From Pyrenochaeta sp. MPI-SDFR-AT-0127 (lineage: Eukaryota; Ascomycota; Dothideomycetes; Pleosporales; Cucurbitariaceae): a stretch of 64,000 nt of DNA. Where the stretch lies: NCBI GenBank assembly GCA_020747015.1, contig JAGTJM010000067.1, positions 113,179-177,178 on the forward strand, in the 5' to 3' direction. Below are positions 20,893 through 33,694 of this stretch, piece after piece. The first letter of the stretch is position 1; every line of letters begins with the position of its first letter. The notes beneath the pieces are model-generated. The model did not search any database. It had not been told where the DNA came from and saw nothing but the letters and a program-made list of their open reading frames with translations. The translations under genes and the position numbers were made by a program.

Positions 20893-22262
20893 TCAATCTT
20901 CACTCGAGGCATCATCTGACTGCTCTGAGTAAGATACTTCCGCATCAACTTCACTTTCGCTCTTGTCTTCGTCTGGAACAATCGCGTTTCGAGGATTTTC
21001 GTACGTAATTGTCGTTGGATTAAGAAGGCGTACCTGCAATAACTTTCAGTTACTAGTTATGATTCGATCCATGTTCATAGTAGAGAGTCAATGCATGAGC
21101 ATGGATTCACTTGTCGTGATTGATCGCTTTTAAGAGATCTACTTACCTCTTCTTCTACATCATGACCTTTTTCCCATAACATTCTCTCAAATTCTACTTT
21201 CCTCTCAAGATTCTCCCCAGGAAGGCCTTTATACATTATAGGGAAGTCCGCAACCCATATCTCATGGATTTCTGTTCTAAAGGTAAGAGCGTGAAGCCGT
21301 TGTCGTAATCTACGTCCGATAGTATATGGCGGAGGAGGACCTTTAGGGACGAAATGGTTCTTTGGTGTCTCATAATGTGGATGGAGAAATGGTAGATTAA
21401 CATACACTTTTAACTCTGGATTTGCGGCTAGTAATTCATTGAGTGGGGCGAGAAAGGCACGTTCGCTCACCATCGTCCAGGACTTCTGACTAGTGTGATC
21501 AACCCACAGATGAAGTTTCTGAAGTCGCTCAAATCGGGCCATGGCCGGACAAAGACGTATCCAAGCTGGTACGGTGCTCAAGGAGTCTTTGGTAATTGGA
21601 CTCTTGAAGCGTTCAATTTTGCGAAATGTCTTCAATGGAAGTCTTAAGGTAATGGACAAGTTATGGATTTGCGTAGCTGCCAATGACAGGTATTCGGGAA
21701 GAAGCGTTGCATCCAATGAATTTTCTGTTGGTGTTTGTCCAAGTAGGCGTTGGAGCATATCGAGATCGGTCACGTGGAGGATTGCGGCATGAAATATAAA
21801 GGCCATCATTTCAGAACGCCTTCGTACCGGTTAGTATATATTGTTGCAGATACAAACAATCACTTACAATCTTTTGCAAGTCTGAAAGATGCTCAAATCC
21901 GTATTTCTTATCTTCTCAATACTATGATTCACTCTCGAAGCTAACTCCTGACATTTCCAATGAGGACCCCAAGTTGACCGTAACCGCTGTAACAAGAGAG
22001 GATCCTCAACACCAAAAAGGGGTGAGTTGACTCCGTCGTCGTCGAGTCCGCTTCGTTCATCTCCCGCGCGTGACCTATTTGGATCATCCTGAACGCATAC
22101 GGATAAGAGTATCCTGCCCCGGGAAATCGACGCATGGACTCCATATGGAATGAGATAGCCATAGATATCTTCACGGAGTTCAAGCGCTGTGGAGAAAAGC
22201 TTGCTGTCGATTTGAGGATTGACGTATTCACTGGGCTGGGGCGAGTACATGTTGGAGCTCAT
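20893..22262 (-). CDS. 2EXR / F-box-like protein, 402 aa, three exons
   Basis: Exons 22262-21868, 21819-21147 and 21033-20893; introns of 48 nt (GTAAGT donor, perfect TACTAAC branch site) and 113 nt (GTAAGT..TGCAG). Joined length is 1209 nt, 402 residues. The N-terminal block SKLFSTALELREDIYGYLIP is the Leu-Glu-Leu-Arg-x-x-Ile-Tyr signature of the fungal 2EXR/F-box-like family. The middle exon carries leucine-rich strands (RLQKLHLWVDHTSQKSW, ELKVYVNLPFLHP) and IHEIWVADFPIMYKG. The C-terminus is strongly acidic (DEDKSESEVDAEVSYSEQSD). Intracellular; no demonstrated enzymatic role for the family. The last exon and part of its intron recur, mutated, at 38995-39205. The exact splice phases and branch site make the model solid. 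Confidence 0.83.
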
Positions 22263-24791
22263 TTGTGTGGTGAGAGAAGTGATGTTGATCTGTTTTACTT
22301 AAAACTGTGAGAGAAAGCATTTTAATAGGCATCTGACGAGGCACAGTCTGGTCGTGGCACATGGGGAGCGGGGCACTTCCTGGTCCCCGCTAATTGAGGC
22401 CGTCGGGCACGAAGCGCCCTGGGCTCCAGCGCCACTAAAATTAACGCGAACCCCACGCAAAACTCAGAGAATTACCTCCAAAACTGATATTAAGCAATTA
22501 GGTCTGCTCCAGAGAAATACTATAAAATATAGACATACAGCTAACAAAGCTAGTAACTACGAATTTTAAGTTGGGCAGGGACGGCTGTAGCTTTGCTTTG
22601 TGAAAGATGCACAAGGCATTTTATCGATAAGTTGGTTCGCCTCTTACGATGGATTTAATATACAGATGTGTTCGCTATCAAATTGATTACCCAGACTGGA
22701 CTTATCCTGATCCGATGCCATTGCGAGCTTAGTATATAATATTATTCCACATTGATTTTTTCGGTAAGAGAATATGTCCCATAGCATGATATCGGCTATC
22801 CCAGACTATTCTTAGCATAAAGCTATGTACAGGTGAACTTATGATAAATGGAGACTTCTACTAAGATGTATTTGACAGGCGTAACTCTAATTTCTGTCGT
22901 ACAATGGAGTTTAATAATAGGATTAGTGTCTATAATGGCGTATCCGCATAGTATTGCTAGCCGTTTCCATACGAATATTTCACATCCATAGACTTCAGTG
23001 ACGTGGTAATACTCCCCCGCATACTTACAGCTGATTTATGGGCGTGCTTTTCTGGGGACTTACCACGCGGAACCTGCGCGGTTCCGAGCCATACCTACCC
23101 AGATCATTTCGGCTGTATCAGCGGCGTTACGGTAGTTTTACGACAATGAAAGTGCAATCTGAATCCTGAATTTTGCTAAGGTTGGCAGTGCACAAAGATA
23201 CTATATCTAAGAAAAGTGTAGCAATTTCAGGATGGATCGCCAAAGTGAAACATTGTTAGTTCTGCAATCTAAGTGTGTAAGAATGCCGTTGTGGTAGTCA
23301 GAATAATTGTTCCTTAATCTTGAAAGGCTGTCTTAGTTTGTTGTGCTGGTATGTCCACTGAGCGGGCTGCAATAATGTAGCAGTGCCTCGAGGAGCAGAG
23401 ATTTGAGCCTACCAGAGAGCATGGCTTTCATATATAAAGAGACTTGAATTGCAATTTAACAATTAGTATCTAATGCTTTCTGACTGACTGTGCACGTTCA
23501 TTATTCACCAGTGACCTATTCATAATCTGCTGTCCATGCTTCTCATCTGCGGTGGTCTGGTAAGGCTTTAACTCGTCGCATTCAGCCAGAACTTGTAGGT
23601 ATCATAGAACCGTAGAGCTCTAGAACCACAGAGATCCATATTAGTAGACTTGATAAAAAGCATCGGATAGAGAACAAAGGCGCGCTGCGTGAACGAATGG
23701 GGCCATGAGTTCTCCATGGACATCCAATCTGACCGGTTTCAAATTCTCTTCCCAGATGGCTCTTTGCCCACAATGAAGAGTTTCACTCCCCATGATCTTT
23801 ATCAATGTCTGTAGCGTCAGCTGAAGTGGGTCAACTACACTGGTCAGCGACCGACTCCAAGAATCATTGCGATGACTACAATTGTATGTCTGCCTGTTTG
23901 CGGTGGGGGAAGCTAAGCCGCTAGCGCTTAATCTGACCTAAAATCATTTGCCTGCATCGTTGAGTCTAGGTCCACGGCAGAGCTTGGTAAATCCTGACAA
24001 CAAAAAATGGTAGTGTAGGAAGATTGTGGCTCTTGCCATTTAAGCTATCGTAGACTTACCCTCACTTCACACTCTGAAGAAGACGCCGATATAATGTCGT
24101 ATGCCGCGGCGTTCTATAATAGCGTAGCGGAGTTCTCTAGCGCTTTGCTGACCACGTTGAAGCTCTCGTGATTCTGCGTAAATGTTAGGTCTACTGCCGT
24201 TTAAGTATCACCTAGAACGTATGTTTATCGCATCATTCCATTTCGAACATATGCAGCGAATGTAAACACGAGATAATTGAGCTCTTATGAAAAGATTTTA
24301 TGGTACGCACGGCTATTGCCGCCTCAGCAAAGGTACGTTCACCTCTCGTTGAATGCAAGCAACAATTAGAGTTACAGTTGGTGGGCCGAATGACTTTGTT
24401 CGTGTCAGCACTCAAAACATGTTCAATTAAGCACCGCCTATTCTATCATTGTTTCCCATGGAACAAATGTAATATGAAGTCTTTACCTCAACCTGGGCTG
24501 TGAAGCGCCAGATAGGGTGATACGTGGTTGCGCTGTCGCAAGAGTCAACTGAATGGGTTTAGACCATGTCTCCACTTTACGACAACCGTGCCTCGGCAAT
24601 TAGCTCGAAATACACCAGATTAGCACCGCAATTCACATGCTGGTTTGCAGGGCTATTGGCTAGAGTTTGCTCGGCCCCGAAAGAGTGGTATAAAAGTGTG
24701 CAACCGAACACAATATTTCTTCGATAGCAACGCAGCGCTACTATTCCTCATGTTGTTAAATCCATCCTCTCCCTCAGACTTGCCGAAGTCG
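22263..24791. other. 2.5-kb gene-free stretch, partly AT-rich
   Basis: Only frames under 75 codons are present, none with an identifiable domain. Stretches around 22640-23000 and 24050-24300 are AT-richer than the surrounding genes but not at the level of the RIP-like islands. A TATAAAAG box at 24689-24696 with suitable spacing belongs to the mpaB-type gene at 24792. I see no terminal repeats. Confidence 0.4.
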
Positions 24792-26099
24792 ATGGCAAGC
24801 TTGCGGAATTTTTTTGTACAACATTATGTCTTTACTGGCGTCATCTTTGCCTATATGTTGATCGTTCGATTGCTTCGGTACCATCGCGCTAACAAGATCG
24901 CGTCTCCATTCACACAAGGAAAAAGGCCATTATCAAGCATGACCACACAGGAAGCATTTGAGATTACAACACAGCTCCAATCATTTGAGTTTCCCTATGC
25001 TATGAACAAGGCTCGAAATGTGGCCCTCCTAAAAGTAATCACTTTCTCATAATGATTTTATCGTCACTAAGACCATTAGGCCGGTGGAATTCCTACTATG
25101 TCTAAGCTCTTCGCCGTCACCGGTCAAAACAATGTTAGAAATGCGGGGCGGCGGGCCATCGATACGGAAATCTTACTACGCGAATCGCAGGTACAGCCGC
25201 GGGAGTCTGAGCGCTACAGGGACGCCGTTGCGAGGATGAATTACCTCCATGCACGATATCGAAAAGCAGGAAAGATCCTGGATACAGATCTCCTTCATAC
25301 ACTAGGCGACGGAGCGCTGGAGATTATACATGTCATTGATAAACAAGAGTGGCGAACGCTTAGTGACGTTGAGAAGTGTGCCATAGGCGTCTTCCATTAT
25401 AACCTCGGCGAAGACCTAGAGATCCCATTCACGCCATTGAGATCCTCTAAGGTTGGGTGGCAGGACGGATTGCATTTTGTGGCGGAGCTGATCGAATGGA
25501 CAAAAGAGTATGAAGGGCAAGTCGCAACACCAACGACTACCGGAGACCAATACGTGCGGGTATATGTGGATTCGGCCACAAGGAAACTAGGAAAGACTTC
25601 AACAACATTTTTAAGAAAGGTCATTGGTTCGGACCTAGATGATACGATGAGAAGAAGTCTCTGCATCGAAGCCCCAGGCCCCTTTGTGTCAGGGCTACTG
25701 TTTGCCATTAGAAATACTCGCAAAATGCTCCTTCGTCACCTCGCTCTACCTCGCCCAGAATCGTTGGCCTACAGATCTGTCGCTTCTACTCCAAATACTG
25801 AAGGCCTTTATAATTTCGGCCACGGAGGCTTCCAACCCTGGTACATTCAACCAAATTTCTGGTCGACTTGGGCCCCTCGTGCCCTGATTTTGAGGATGCT
25901 TGGTGCCAGGAAACCTGGCAGCAAGGGCGACAGATACAAACCCGCTGGCTACGACCTTAAGACAATTGGACCACCCCCACAGGAAGGTAAGGGCTTTGAA
26001 GAAATGAGGGGTTTTGTTGAGGCCATGAAAAGTAGGGGCGCAAACGTGTGTGCTTTTGGAATGAAGCATCGTACGAAGTTTGCTGGACCAAAGGAGTGA
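24792..26099 (+). CDS. ER-bound oxygenase mpaB/mpaB'-like (DUF2236 family), 420 aa
   Basis: Exons 24792-25034 and 25080-26099; 45-nt intron (GTAATC..ATTAG). A TATAAAAG box sits about 100 bp upstream of ATG 24792; an in-frame Met 42 bases earlier is an alternative. Residues 8-30 form an N-terminal membrane anchor (VQHYVFTGVIFAYMLIVRLL). FEFPYAMNKARNVALLKAGG, SKLFAVTGQN, RMNYLHARYRKAG and WRTLSDVEKCAIGVFHYNLG follow in the order typical of the mpaB / rubber-oxygenase-like catalytic domain. The family prototype, mpaB' of mycophenolic acid biosynthesis, is an ER-anchored oxygenase acting on prenyl chains; related latex-clearing proteins are haem enzymes. The conserved Arg and His of RMNYLH and FHYNLG are candidate functional residues. 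No biosynthetic core gene is nearby, so the substrate is unknown. Confidence 0.85.
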
Positions 26100-26394
26100 T
26101 AGTAGGAGTAAAATTGTACCATTAGCTCTGTTGCGGCTTCGGGTTAAGACACGAGCCACCCGCTACCCTTGATATTTCTTCTGCCTACTACTACACTCTT
26201 ACTCTTTGGCTCTTCTCTTCCACCAAACCCAAGTATTCTACGTAGCATATCAAAGAAATTTCTGAAGTAGGCTATGAAGTCCCTGTCAACGCGTCTGAAG
26301 AGAATTGTATTTTCTGAGCCTAATCTTTAGAAGATTTAGAGCGTATTTACAGTTTACAAACCCTGATATCAGATGATAACGACCATAGCATTAC

Positions 26395-27828
26395 TCATTT
26401 GAGCCTAAATGAGAAACGGTGGCTTTCCAATTACTTGGCGCAGAACACCGATCTTGGACTTATAATACTAGCGCTACTTGGTCTTTTCAGGGCGGTCACT
26501 TCTACTGTTTTGATAGAATTCGCATCACTAGGATGGTACCACCCCCTTGTTGGCCACCCGCTTTCATGTATACACCGGATATTCTTGTCTTATTACTAGC
26601 TCACGAAACGGGGAGTGCGAGCTGGTAGATCTCCCAGGGTGCACCCACGGAGCCGGTCAGGCTAGATGTGTGTACGTGAGGCTTCATCCATTGGCGTGCT
26701 TGGGCACCGGACAGAAGTTTTGACTGCAGGATTGAAAGGCCTAGGGCGCGAAGATCGCGGGCATTAGGGTAGACGCCTCCAGAGCTATGAAGAAGGTAAG
26801 CAAGCAAGCACAAAACTCACTTCGATGGAAATTGGGCTATCATAATTGAGGCTCAGAAGAGACATACGGTCCAGTAAATTCACTGTCCAATCCCCGACTG
26901 GATTTCATTTCGAGGCAGAGCCAGAGTGTTCGGTCCTTCGCTGGGTGGCATGATCGTTGAAGTGCTGCTCAGACCAAGCGGAGCACCAAGTACGGATTTG
27001 AGAGCTTCATCATAGGTCTGGTTTGTCAGGCGTTCGAGAACACGACCTAACACTCCAAAGCCTACATCTGAGTTGAGTACAGTTTTAAACACGTGCGAAC
27101 AAGCTGTGTGCATCGCGCATCTGGTCTAGGAAGTCTTAAGTATCTCGACATTAGTCCCATCTACATAAAACGTGGACACCCTCGCAATGAAAAATAAATG
27201 ACTTACCTGGAATGCTACACGTCCCGAGCAAAGTGCATAAACTTACGTCGATGGCTAGACGTAATGAGCACACGAGCAAACTCTATAAAATTGAGAAAAG
27301 AGAACTTCCAAAACCCTCCAGTACCTGGTAACTGAGCTGCAAGTGCCCCAACGGTAACCTCTTCCCACACGATTTCGCCATTGTCGACATTGCCCACGAG
27401 TTCGGGCAGATACTTGATAACGAGATGGCCAAATATTTTGAACCCAGTCTTTGCTATGATAGCATAAAAAGCAAACAGGTTGAAGACACTGCCAATTAAA
27501 ATATGGTTCCGTCATTGATGACGCCCTTTGTACGTGCAGAGTCTAGACCTTTGCCATAGTGCGGGTAGCGGTAGATAGAGCGTTCGTTTCTATGGAGAAG
27601 ACATCGATAGCAAAGGGAAATGGCTGATTGATTGAGGGCGCTGAACTTGAATAGTAGTTCGATCTGACTTGGAAATGTACCTGCAGCTTTTTGAAAGGCT
27701 GCGGTGTTGCTAATGTTAAAGTCTTGAGGGACAGGCCCAGGGATTGGGCACTCGAGGGTGGGTTGCAGAGGCTCGCAGACTGAGAGAATACCTAGAGGCT
27801 GTAGAAGTGCTGTTAGCCAGCACAGCAA
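26395..27828 (-). pseudogene. Beta-lactamase-family (serine hydrolase) pseudogene
   Basis: Reverse-strand blocks keep the order of a fungal beta-lactamase / penicillin-binding-protein-like enzyme but lie in different frames. They are an N-terminal hydrophobic leader and CPIPGPVPQDF (27828-27496), IGSVFNLFAFYAI through VTVGALAAQLPGTG (27490-27300), VLNSDVGFGVLGRVLERLTNQ to GAPLGLSSTS (27113-26880), and SSGGVYPNARDLRALGLSIL (26813-26601). The frame breaks near 27498 by one base, just before the active-site region. The expected Ser-x-x-Lys there reads Ser-Val-Phe-Asn, so the catalytic Lys is missing. No clear ATG opens the first block, and after 26600 the C-terminal part contains several stops. 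Some gaps may be introns, but the frameshift, the lost Lys and the broken C-terminus indicate a dead gene. Confidence 0.75.
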
Positions 27829-28665
27829 TGCGCGATATATGATAAAAGAACTACAATTGGTGCGAACTACTGTAGGCTGGGTGAGACAAGATCTACAGGG
27901 TGGTAGCTCTATCGATAATCGAAGTGGTCTTAATACATCAGTCGTAAATAGTTTCTATACAACTGGGTGACGAAGTGTGCGCAGGACTCACAGCCCCCTC
28001 AAGTTTGCTAATTCGTACAATTTTAGGTGTCGCTTGGATGGTGACTGTGCAGAGAATCAACTCTGGGAAAACACCATATAAGGCATCCTGTCGTGCTCTT
28101 TTAGAACGTTCCAAACATAGATACTTCTTATTTGGGCACGTATGCCGTGTGTGTAGGGCTATGTGAGCCTGATAACATGGCAATGAACAAGGATATAGAC
28201 ACACTAGCTTGAAGGCTCCGACGCTTGTAGGAAGATGCAACCCCTAGTTCACGGGATATACTACACTCAATAACGGTAGAATAGAGCAGGCTACGCCTTT
28301 ACCAATGCCGAGCAGGTTCGATAATGAATTGAAACCTAATTCACGAAGCAACTCTAGTGGTACGACGCCGTTTCCTCCGCTTAAAAATGAAATAGTATAT
28401 ACTTAAATGGTCAATACATGACGGTGAGGGGCAACTTCAGCCTGTCCTATGTGCAGATCTAGCTCAATAGCGAAGTAACAGAGGCGGAGAATATACGGGG
28501 CTAGCAACTTCCCCCTCTGTCTACCGCTCCCAATCACAATCATGTTAGTCTAGGCCATTACATTGACCTGAATTAACCGCCATTTTTGGATACTTTAACG
28601 GCTAATAGGGTCTTGAAAGGGTAAGAGCGGAGCACAGGGTTTTCGACCCAGTGAGCTTTAGGCCC
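27829..28665. other. Intergenic region, no gene recognised
   Basis: About 840 bases between the 5' end of the beta-lactamase pseudogene and the stop of the Zn2Cys6 regulator. A ~100-codon reverse frame at 27938-28240 has no motif. No repeats or RNA genes seen. Confidence 0.4.
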
Positions 28666-31332
28666 TTAGCTGAAATCCCAAGTCATTGGCGTCTCCGGGA
28701 AGGTACCCAGCATCATATCATCCAGTGTGACTATGCGATCCATGCTTGTGAAATCTTGACCCATCAAGGATTCTGATATCGCTAGCAGATCATCATTGTT
28801 CAGGCCTCTCGCGAATGTCTCCATGTTGTCCGTGATACCCCAATGCGATGCTGGTGGAGCAATAATATCCGGATTCTTGGGATCGAGACCTCCGTGCTGA
28901 GCAATGATAGTATCGACAGCTTGTGGGGGCATATCGTTTCCAATTATAGTTGTGAGTCGCGACAAATCTTGCGCAACTGTGTCTTCAAGATCGCGTTTAT
29001 TTCTTTCGAGGTATGCGGCCATCCCGTCGCGTGGTACCCAATGTCGCGTGGATGCCTCGTAGTTTTTTGCAGCACTCTCATACAACGGTTCCGTTAAGTC
29101 AATTAGATATGACGGTTCGAGCTCGCATCTCCGATAGATAATTTGGAGACGTTCGGCGAGTTGTGCGAAGACACTCTTCCGTCCAAGGTTATTCAATTTG
29201 GGTGTTGGCTGCCATCGCCGTGTCATATCTTCAAGGCTCTGCACAAGAAGCCAGAACTCGGGAGCAAGTGGTTTAGCGTAATATCGCCAATGTACTTGTG
29301 AGTATGTTAGTGCTCACCACGAAGACAAATGGTCAAGGCAGCACTTACACAGTAAACTTCTCGCGCTGACAAACGCACATAAACCTAGCTGCGGAGCCAA
29401 CGGATATTGTGATGACCTCTGTTGGAGGATCTTCTTAATGATTGTGCAAATCTCAATGGCGGCACTTTCACAAGTTTCCGCACTGGAAAGGCTGGGCAAT
29501 TGCACCCAACTAAGTTTAGCGTCTGGGTACGCAATTCTCTCATGTAATAAGATCAGACAAGTATTGTGGGTTGCGTTCGCTGCGGTCATGGCGGGGTCCA
29601 TAACACCTGGCATGACTCGGCGTGACACTCCCGAATCTGCCCATTGCTGCGGAAGCTGACTTTTCCAGCTATCAAGGAGATCAGCAGTGGTTTGATGTAT
29701 ACGAGGGAGCGACTGAGTGGATTACTGACCGGACGAGGTGCATGTCCAACTCTTTGAATCGCGTGAGCCACCGAGACACATCACTATTACTGTTAAAGTT
29801 GACATTGAGAGCGAGAAAGTGAGACATGACTAAACTGAGTGACTCCATCGTAGTGACGTAAAAGGCTAAAGCGCCAACTCCAGAAGTGGCTGAGCTTTGT
29901 TCCACAGGCGAGGTTGTTGTATCTTCAGTAATATATGAATCACTCGTGGAATCTCTAATATCGACTGGACAGTGAAGACCGGTTTTGGACGGGTCAGAGA
30001 GATGCAGATATGGCGTCAGGCGCGGTTGGTTGGTATACCAGAAGCTGCTGCACACTGGCAATCTTCGACTTGGAAATGCCCCCAGAAGGGTAGGTTTGTG
30101 GCCAAGCAAAGCTGCGCAGAGCCTGTCGAGCATGAATGCATTCCAGAAAATCCTCCTCCATTCTTCCCTCTCTATCCAATCTGCTGATGCTGGAGGCTTA
30201 TACGACGGTCCAAAAATACCGCCAGAAGCACCGCGAGAAGGATTTTCAAGATGCAATTCCAAACGCTCAATGTGTGTCCAGGCGACGCCGAGCAGGGAGA
30301 AAGCTGCTATTACATTGCCATCCGCTATATTGGAGTAGACCAGTATGAGCTTTGCCTGTATATGTTCTGCGCCTATATCATCGAACATGCCGAGAAGTAC
30401 TTCATGCCTGGCTTTGGCTACCTGGTCTTCCACAGAATCATGGCACAAGGGTTTATCATCCTTCTTAACAAAGCGCAGAGCAACAACGGTCATAGCTTGA
30501 AGTACTGGTCGCAACCGCGCGCTTGCCGCAATATCACAGATGTCATTGCGAAAGCTAGGCTCGTGCACAATGGAGATCCAAGGGTGCACGAAGCGGAAGT
30601 ATGCGTCAACAATGTCTTCCACTAGATTCTCAATATCGTCTCGGTGCGTGGTGATTCCCGAGTGATTCGTGGATGACCTCGGTGGTCCAATGCTAACCTT
30701 CTCTCGCACGGTTTGGTGATCAGATTCCGAGGGCTTCCTCTTGAGAGACGCCACTCCAGAAAATGGTTTCTCATGCACCTCGCGTTGGTGTTTATGATGG
30801 GATGATATTGTCGCGCTGAGATCGTGTAGTTCCTTTGTTAACGACGTCAACACTCCTATGAAGGGAGCAACGAGTTGTTGAGACGAGTCCGAGCTTGGGG
30901 GCCCATTCGCATGCGGTTCAGTGGGGCTCGCTGTGGGCAGACTTTGTTCCTTGTTTTGTGAGAAGGAGAGTGCTTTCTCGACGACGTCTACCAGTTTGAG
31001 TCAGTTACTCATCCACGCGAACGAGCCAAAAGTGGCAATTGGCGACGACGACACCTAGCAGTCTGATACATACCAAGTCGCTTGCTCAGACTCTCAACGA
31101 CCCCGACTTTGAAGCCGGGTTTCTTCTTCTCAAAATCATACACACATGCGACATCTACATTTAATTAGTAACGACAGGAACCGCTGGCGTGGATTGCAGC
31201 GCAACTACCGAATCTCTGGCAGTTGGAGCAGGATGGCTGCTGCCTTGCGCACTTCAATTTGCGCCTTCGGCAGCTTTCACACGAGGGGACGTTCGAATCA
31301 GAGGTTTCTTTCGTAGTCGCATCGCACTCCAT
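28666..31332 (-). CDS. Zn(II)2Cys6 transcription factor, 803 aa, possible regulator of the glucuronide cluster
   Basis: Five exons: 31332-31209, 31154-31074, 30987-29730, 29668-29349 and 29294-28666. All introns are GT..AG, 54-86 nt; 2412 nt in total, and every phase checks. ATG 31332 is the first Met of the exon; the frame is open upstream without an ATG. The zinc cluster begins almost at once: Cys 18, 21, 28, 35, 38 and 47, with basic RRRKLK after Cys2. Intron 1 falls just before the sixth Cys. A fungal-specific regulatory domain follows: DIVDAYFRFVHPWISIVHEPSF, then EREEWRRIFWNAFMLDRLCAALLGH, with a HWRYYAKPLAPEFW block near the C-terminal third. It is transcribed in the same direction as the sugar transporter 511 bp upstream and lies near the beta-glucuronidase, so it is a natural candidate for their pathway regulator. 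That is inferred from position only. Confidence 0.9.
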
Positions 31333-31843
31333 TGGGGGAGCTGGGCTGCTGGAAGGAGTGTCGGCCGGAACATGTTGCGAAGGAGTGTCCTTTTCAAGCC
31401 ACAGTAGAATGCGGGGTTTACGTGAGTCATGAAGACGCCACAATATACGACTGTTTGTCAGGGGCTATACGGGAGACTCGGAATGCGAGCTGCCACTAGA
31501 CGACTGTACGTAATGTTGCGCGAAAGACTTGGATCCTCGTGGCAACGCTCACCATTGAAGTAAAATGTGATTTCTACATTATCAATCGGAACACGACGGA
31601 ACTGCGAGGGCATCACTCTTCAGTGTCTGCTCCGCATGCTGCAGTATTGCTGAGGATTCTTCCAGACCTTCAGCTCAATACGAAGCAAGAGGATCAGAGT
31701 TTAGATCAATTTGCAACGGTCCTTTTCTCGATGCCCTGAAAGACTCGAGTTAAGCTGTCAGACCCCAGCCCCAACGCCGTCGCCACTCGATGGAACGATT
31801 GTAAGACAGCCCAAAGCCTTGTTTGATTACTTGTCGTGCAAGT
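31333..31843. other. Intergenic region between regulator and sugar transporter
   Basis: About 510 bases that should contain the regulator promoter and the transporter 3' end. Upstream of ATG 31332 the regulator frame stays open to about 31443, so an upstream exon or alternative start is possible. No other feature seen. Confidence 0.4.
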
Positions 31844-33694
31844 CTACTTATCTTGTCCTTGGTGTTCAAGCTCAGCATCGTGAGCTGTCTTTGTCGTTGC
31901 AAATTTCCATGCCGGAATGCCTCTCTCGAAGAGCTCATCTAACTCACTATACGTTCTGCCCTTAGTCTCAGGAAACAATAGAATGCACGGGATGAGATAG
32001 AGCGCAGTAGTGCCACCGAAGAACAACCCAGTCTTTTGGCCCCAGCCTGCATTCTGATTTGAAAGCATCAAAGGCACAGTATAACTCTGCATGAACGTTG
32101 TCAGCGAACGATTGCGGAGAACTGCGGCGCAGAACTTACGAAGAGGATGCCAGTACAGTACTGGATAGTCACCGCGACAGATGTTGTTTTTGCACGAAGT
32201 CGAGGGCTGGATGTCTCAACCAAACTTATCCATCCTGAACCCAGTTAGTCCTAGTTGCAATCAGCGCGGTTGAAAGAAGAATAATTACCTATCGGAGCGA
32301 GTGAGTTTGCGTATACGAATGCCCAGAGCGAGCAAAGAAACACAAGAGCGATACCAGACGCATTAGTCTGCTTCATGAAGCCAAGACCGCCGACGAGTGT
32401 GTTGATCAAACACATAGCCGCGCCGCCATAGATAAGCAAAGCTCGTCGGCCGACCTTATCAACTGTATAAAAGGATGTCAGAATGCCGACAACTAGCAGT
32501 AGCTGTTTAATAAGGTTACCCAAGAAAGGGTCTTTGACGCCGGCTAGCTGGAAGAAGTAAACAGTGTATCCGAACATGAGAGGAACACCGCACACGTTCT
32601 GGAACGTGAAAGGTAGTGTAGCGATAATGCACCGCTTAATATTAGTCTTAGTGCGAAGAGCTTTCCAGTCGGACGTGCCAGAGGCTTCAGCTAGATCCCT
32701 GGATTGATCCGTCTCATATTGCAGGACAGAGTATTCGTAGTCAACATCGTACCCTTCGACATTACCAACTAGTCGTCGCAGCGCTTTTCTGCCATCCTCA
32801 TGTCTTCCTTTAGAGCAGTACCAGGCTCAAACTCACAGTCAGTATGGCCACACAGAAGCTGTTGGTCAACTTACCTGGAGATTCAGGGACGTAGAGCATA
32901 GGGATTAGCCAGAGACCGGTGAACACGAATTCGGAGTAGAACATGCGCCTAAACTTTACGGGATCAGTCTCCTCGAGTACCTTCAGTCCTACTGCTAGGA
33001 AAACTTGGCCGAGAGCAAAGGCCATTGAGAAGGCGGCTAAGAGGGCACCGCGAAATTGAGGCAGGGCAATCTCGGACAGGTACACCATGCACGAAGTTCC
33101 CATCAAACCCCCCGCACACCCGGCAATCAATCGGGCGATTAAAATCTCCCACCAAGTCTTCGAAAAGCATTGGAGAATGATGGACTGGTCACGTTAGTTT
33201 CGATGAGCTTCGGTGGACGATTCCGGGGATCTTACGACTGTGATGAAGAAGGTGATTCCCCACATATTGAACTTGCGTCCAAATCGGTCCGCAGTGTAGG
33301 GCGCGAGGGTTTGAATGCACACTGCTGAAACAAAATAAAGCGCTCCCCATAGAGCGATATGAGTGGCGTTCAGAGCCAAAACCCCGGTCCGCGGATCCCT
33401 TACTGTTCCATACTGATTGATGAAGCCTCGATTGGCAACAATGCTGCCAATGACAGAGTTTGCGTATCCTGCGTACCTACGCGCGTTGTGAGCCATTGTT
33501 TGGGGTCCTTTGTAATGGATATCTCACAGTCCGGCTACGGTTACCCCGAGGCCAGTCATGTACAGTCGCCAAAATTTCCTGACACACTGCGCTCTGGTAA
33601 ATGCCGCAAAAGCTGACACAGGAGGCGCATTATCCGTCGCTGCTGGGTCTTTGTCTTCCATGTTGACCGCAGTATTCTGCTTTTCGTTCGTCAT
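31844..33694 (-). CDS. MFS sugar transporter (sugar porter family), 530 aa
   Basis: Six exons: 33694-33528, 33476-33236, 33184-32875, 32825-32289, 32234-32140 and 32086-31844. Introns are 49-54 nt with GT..AG ends; the total of 1593 nt is an exact codon multiple. The start is ATG 33694. Sugar-porter landmarks are visible: YTADRFGRKFNMWG (loop 2-3), ARLIAGCAGGLMGTSCMVYLSE, LYVPESP followed by KGRHEDGRKALRRL (the PESPr-type central motif), VDKVGRRALL (loop 8-9), and FPETKGRTYSELDELFE at the C-terminus. It should be a 12-TM proton-coupled importer at the plasma membrane. It diverges from the beta-glucuronidase gene across 683 bp. Because that enzyme lacks a signal peptide, an importer for intact glucuronides is a reasonable inference; other sugars are equally possible. 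Confidence 0.93.
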
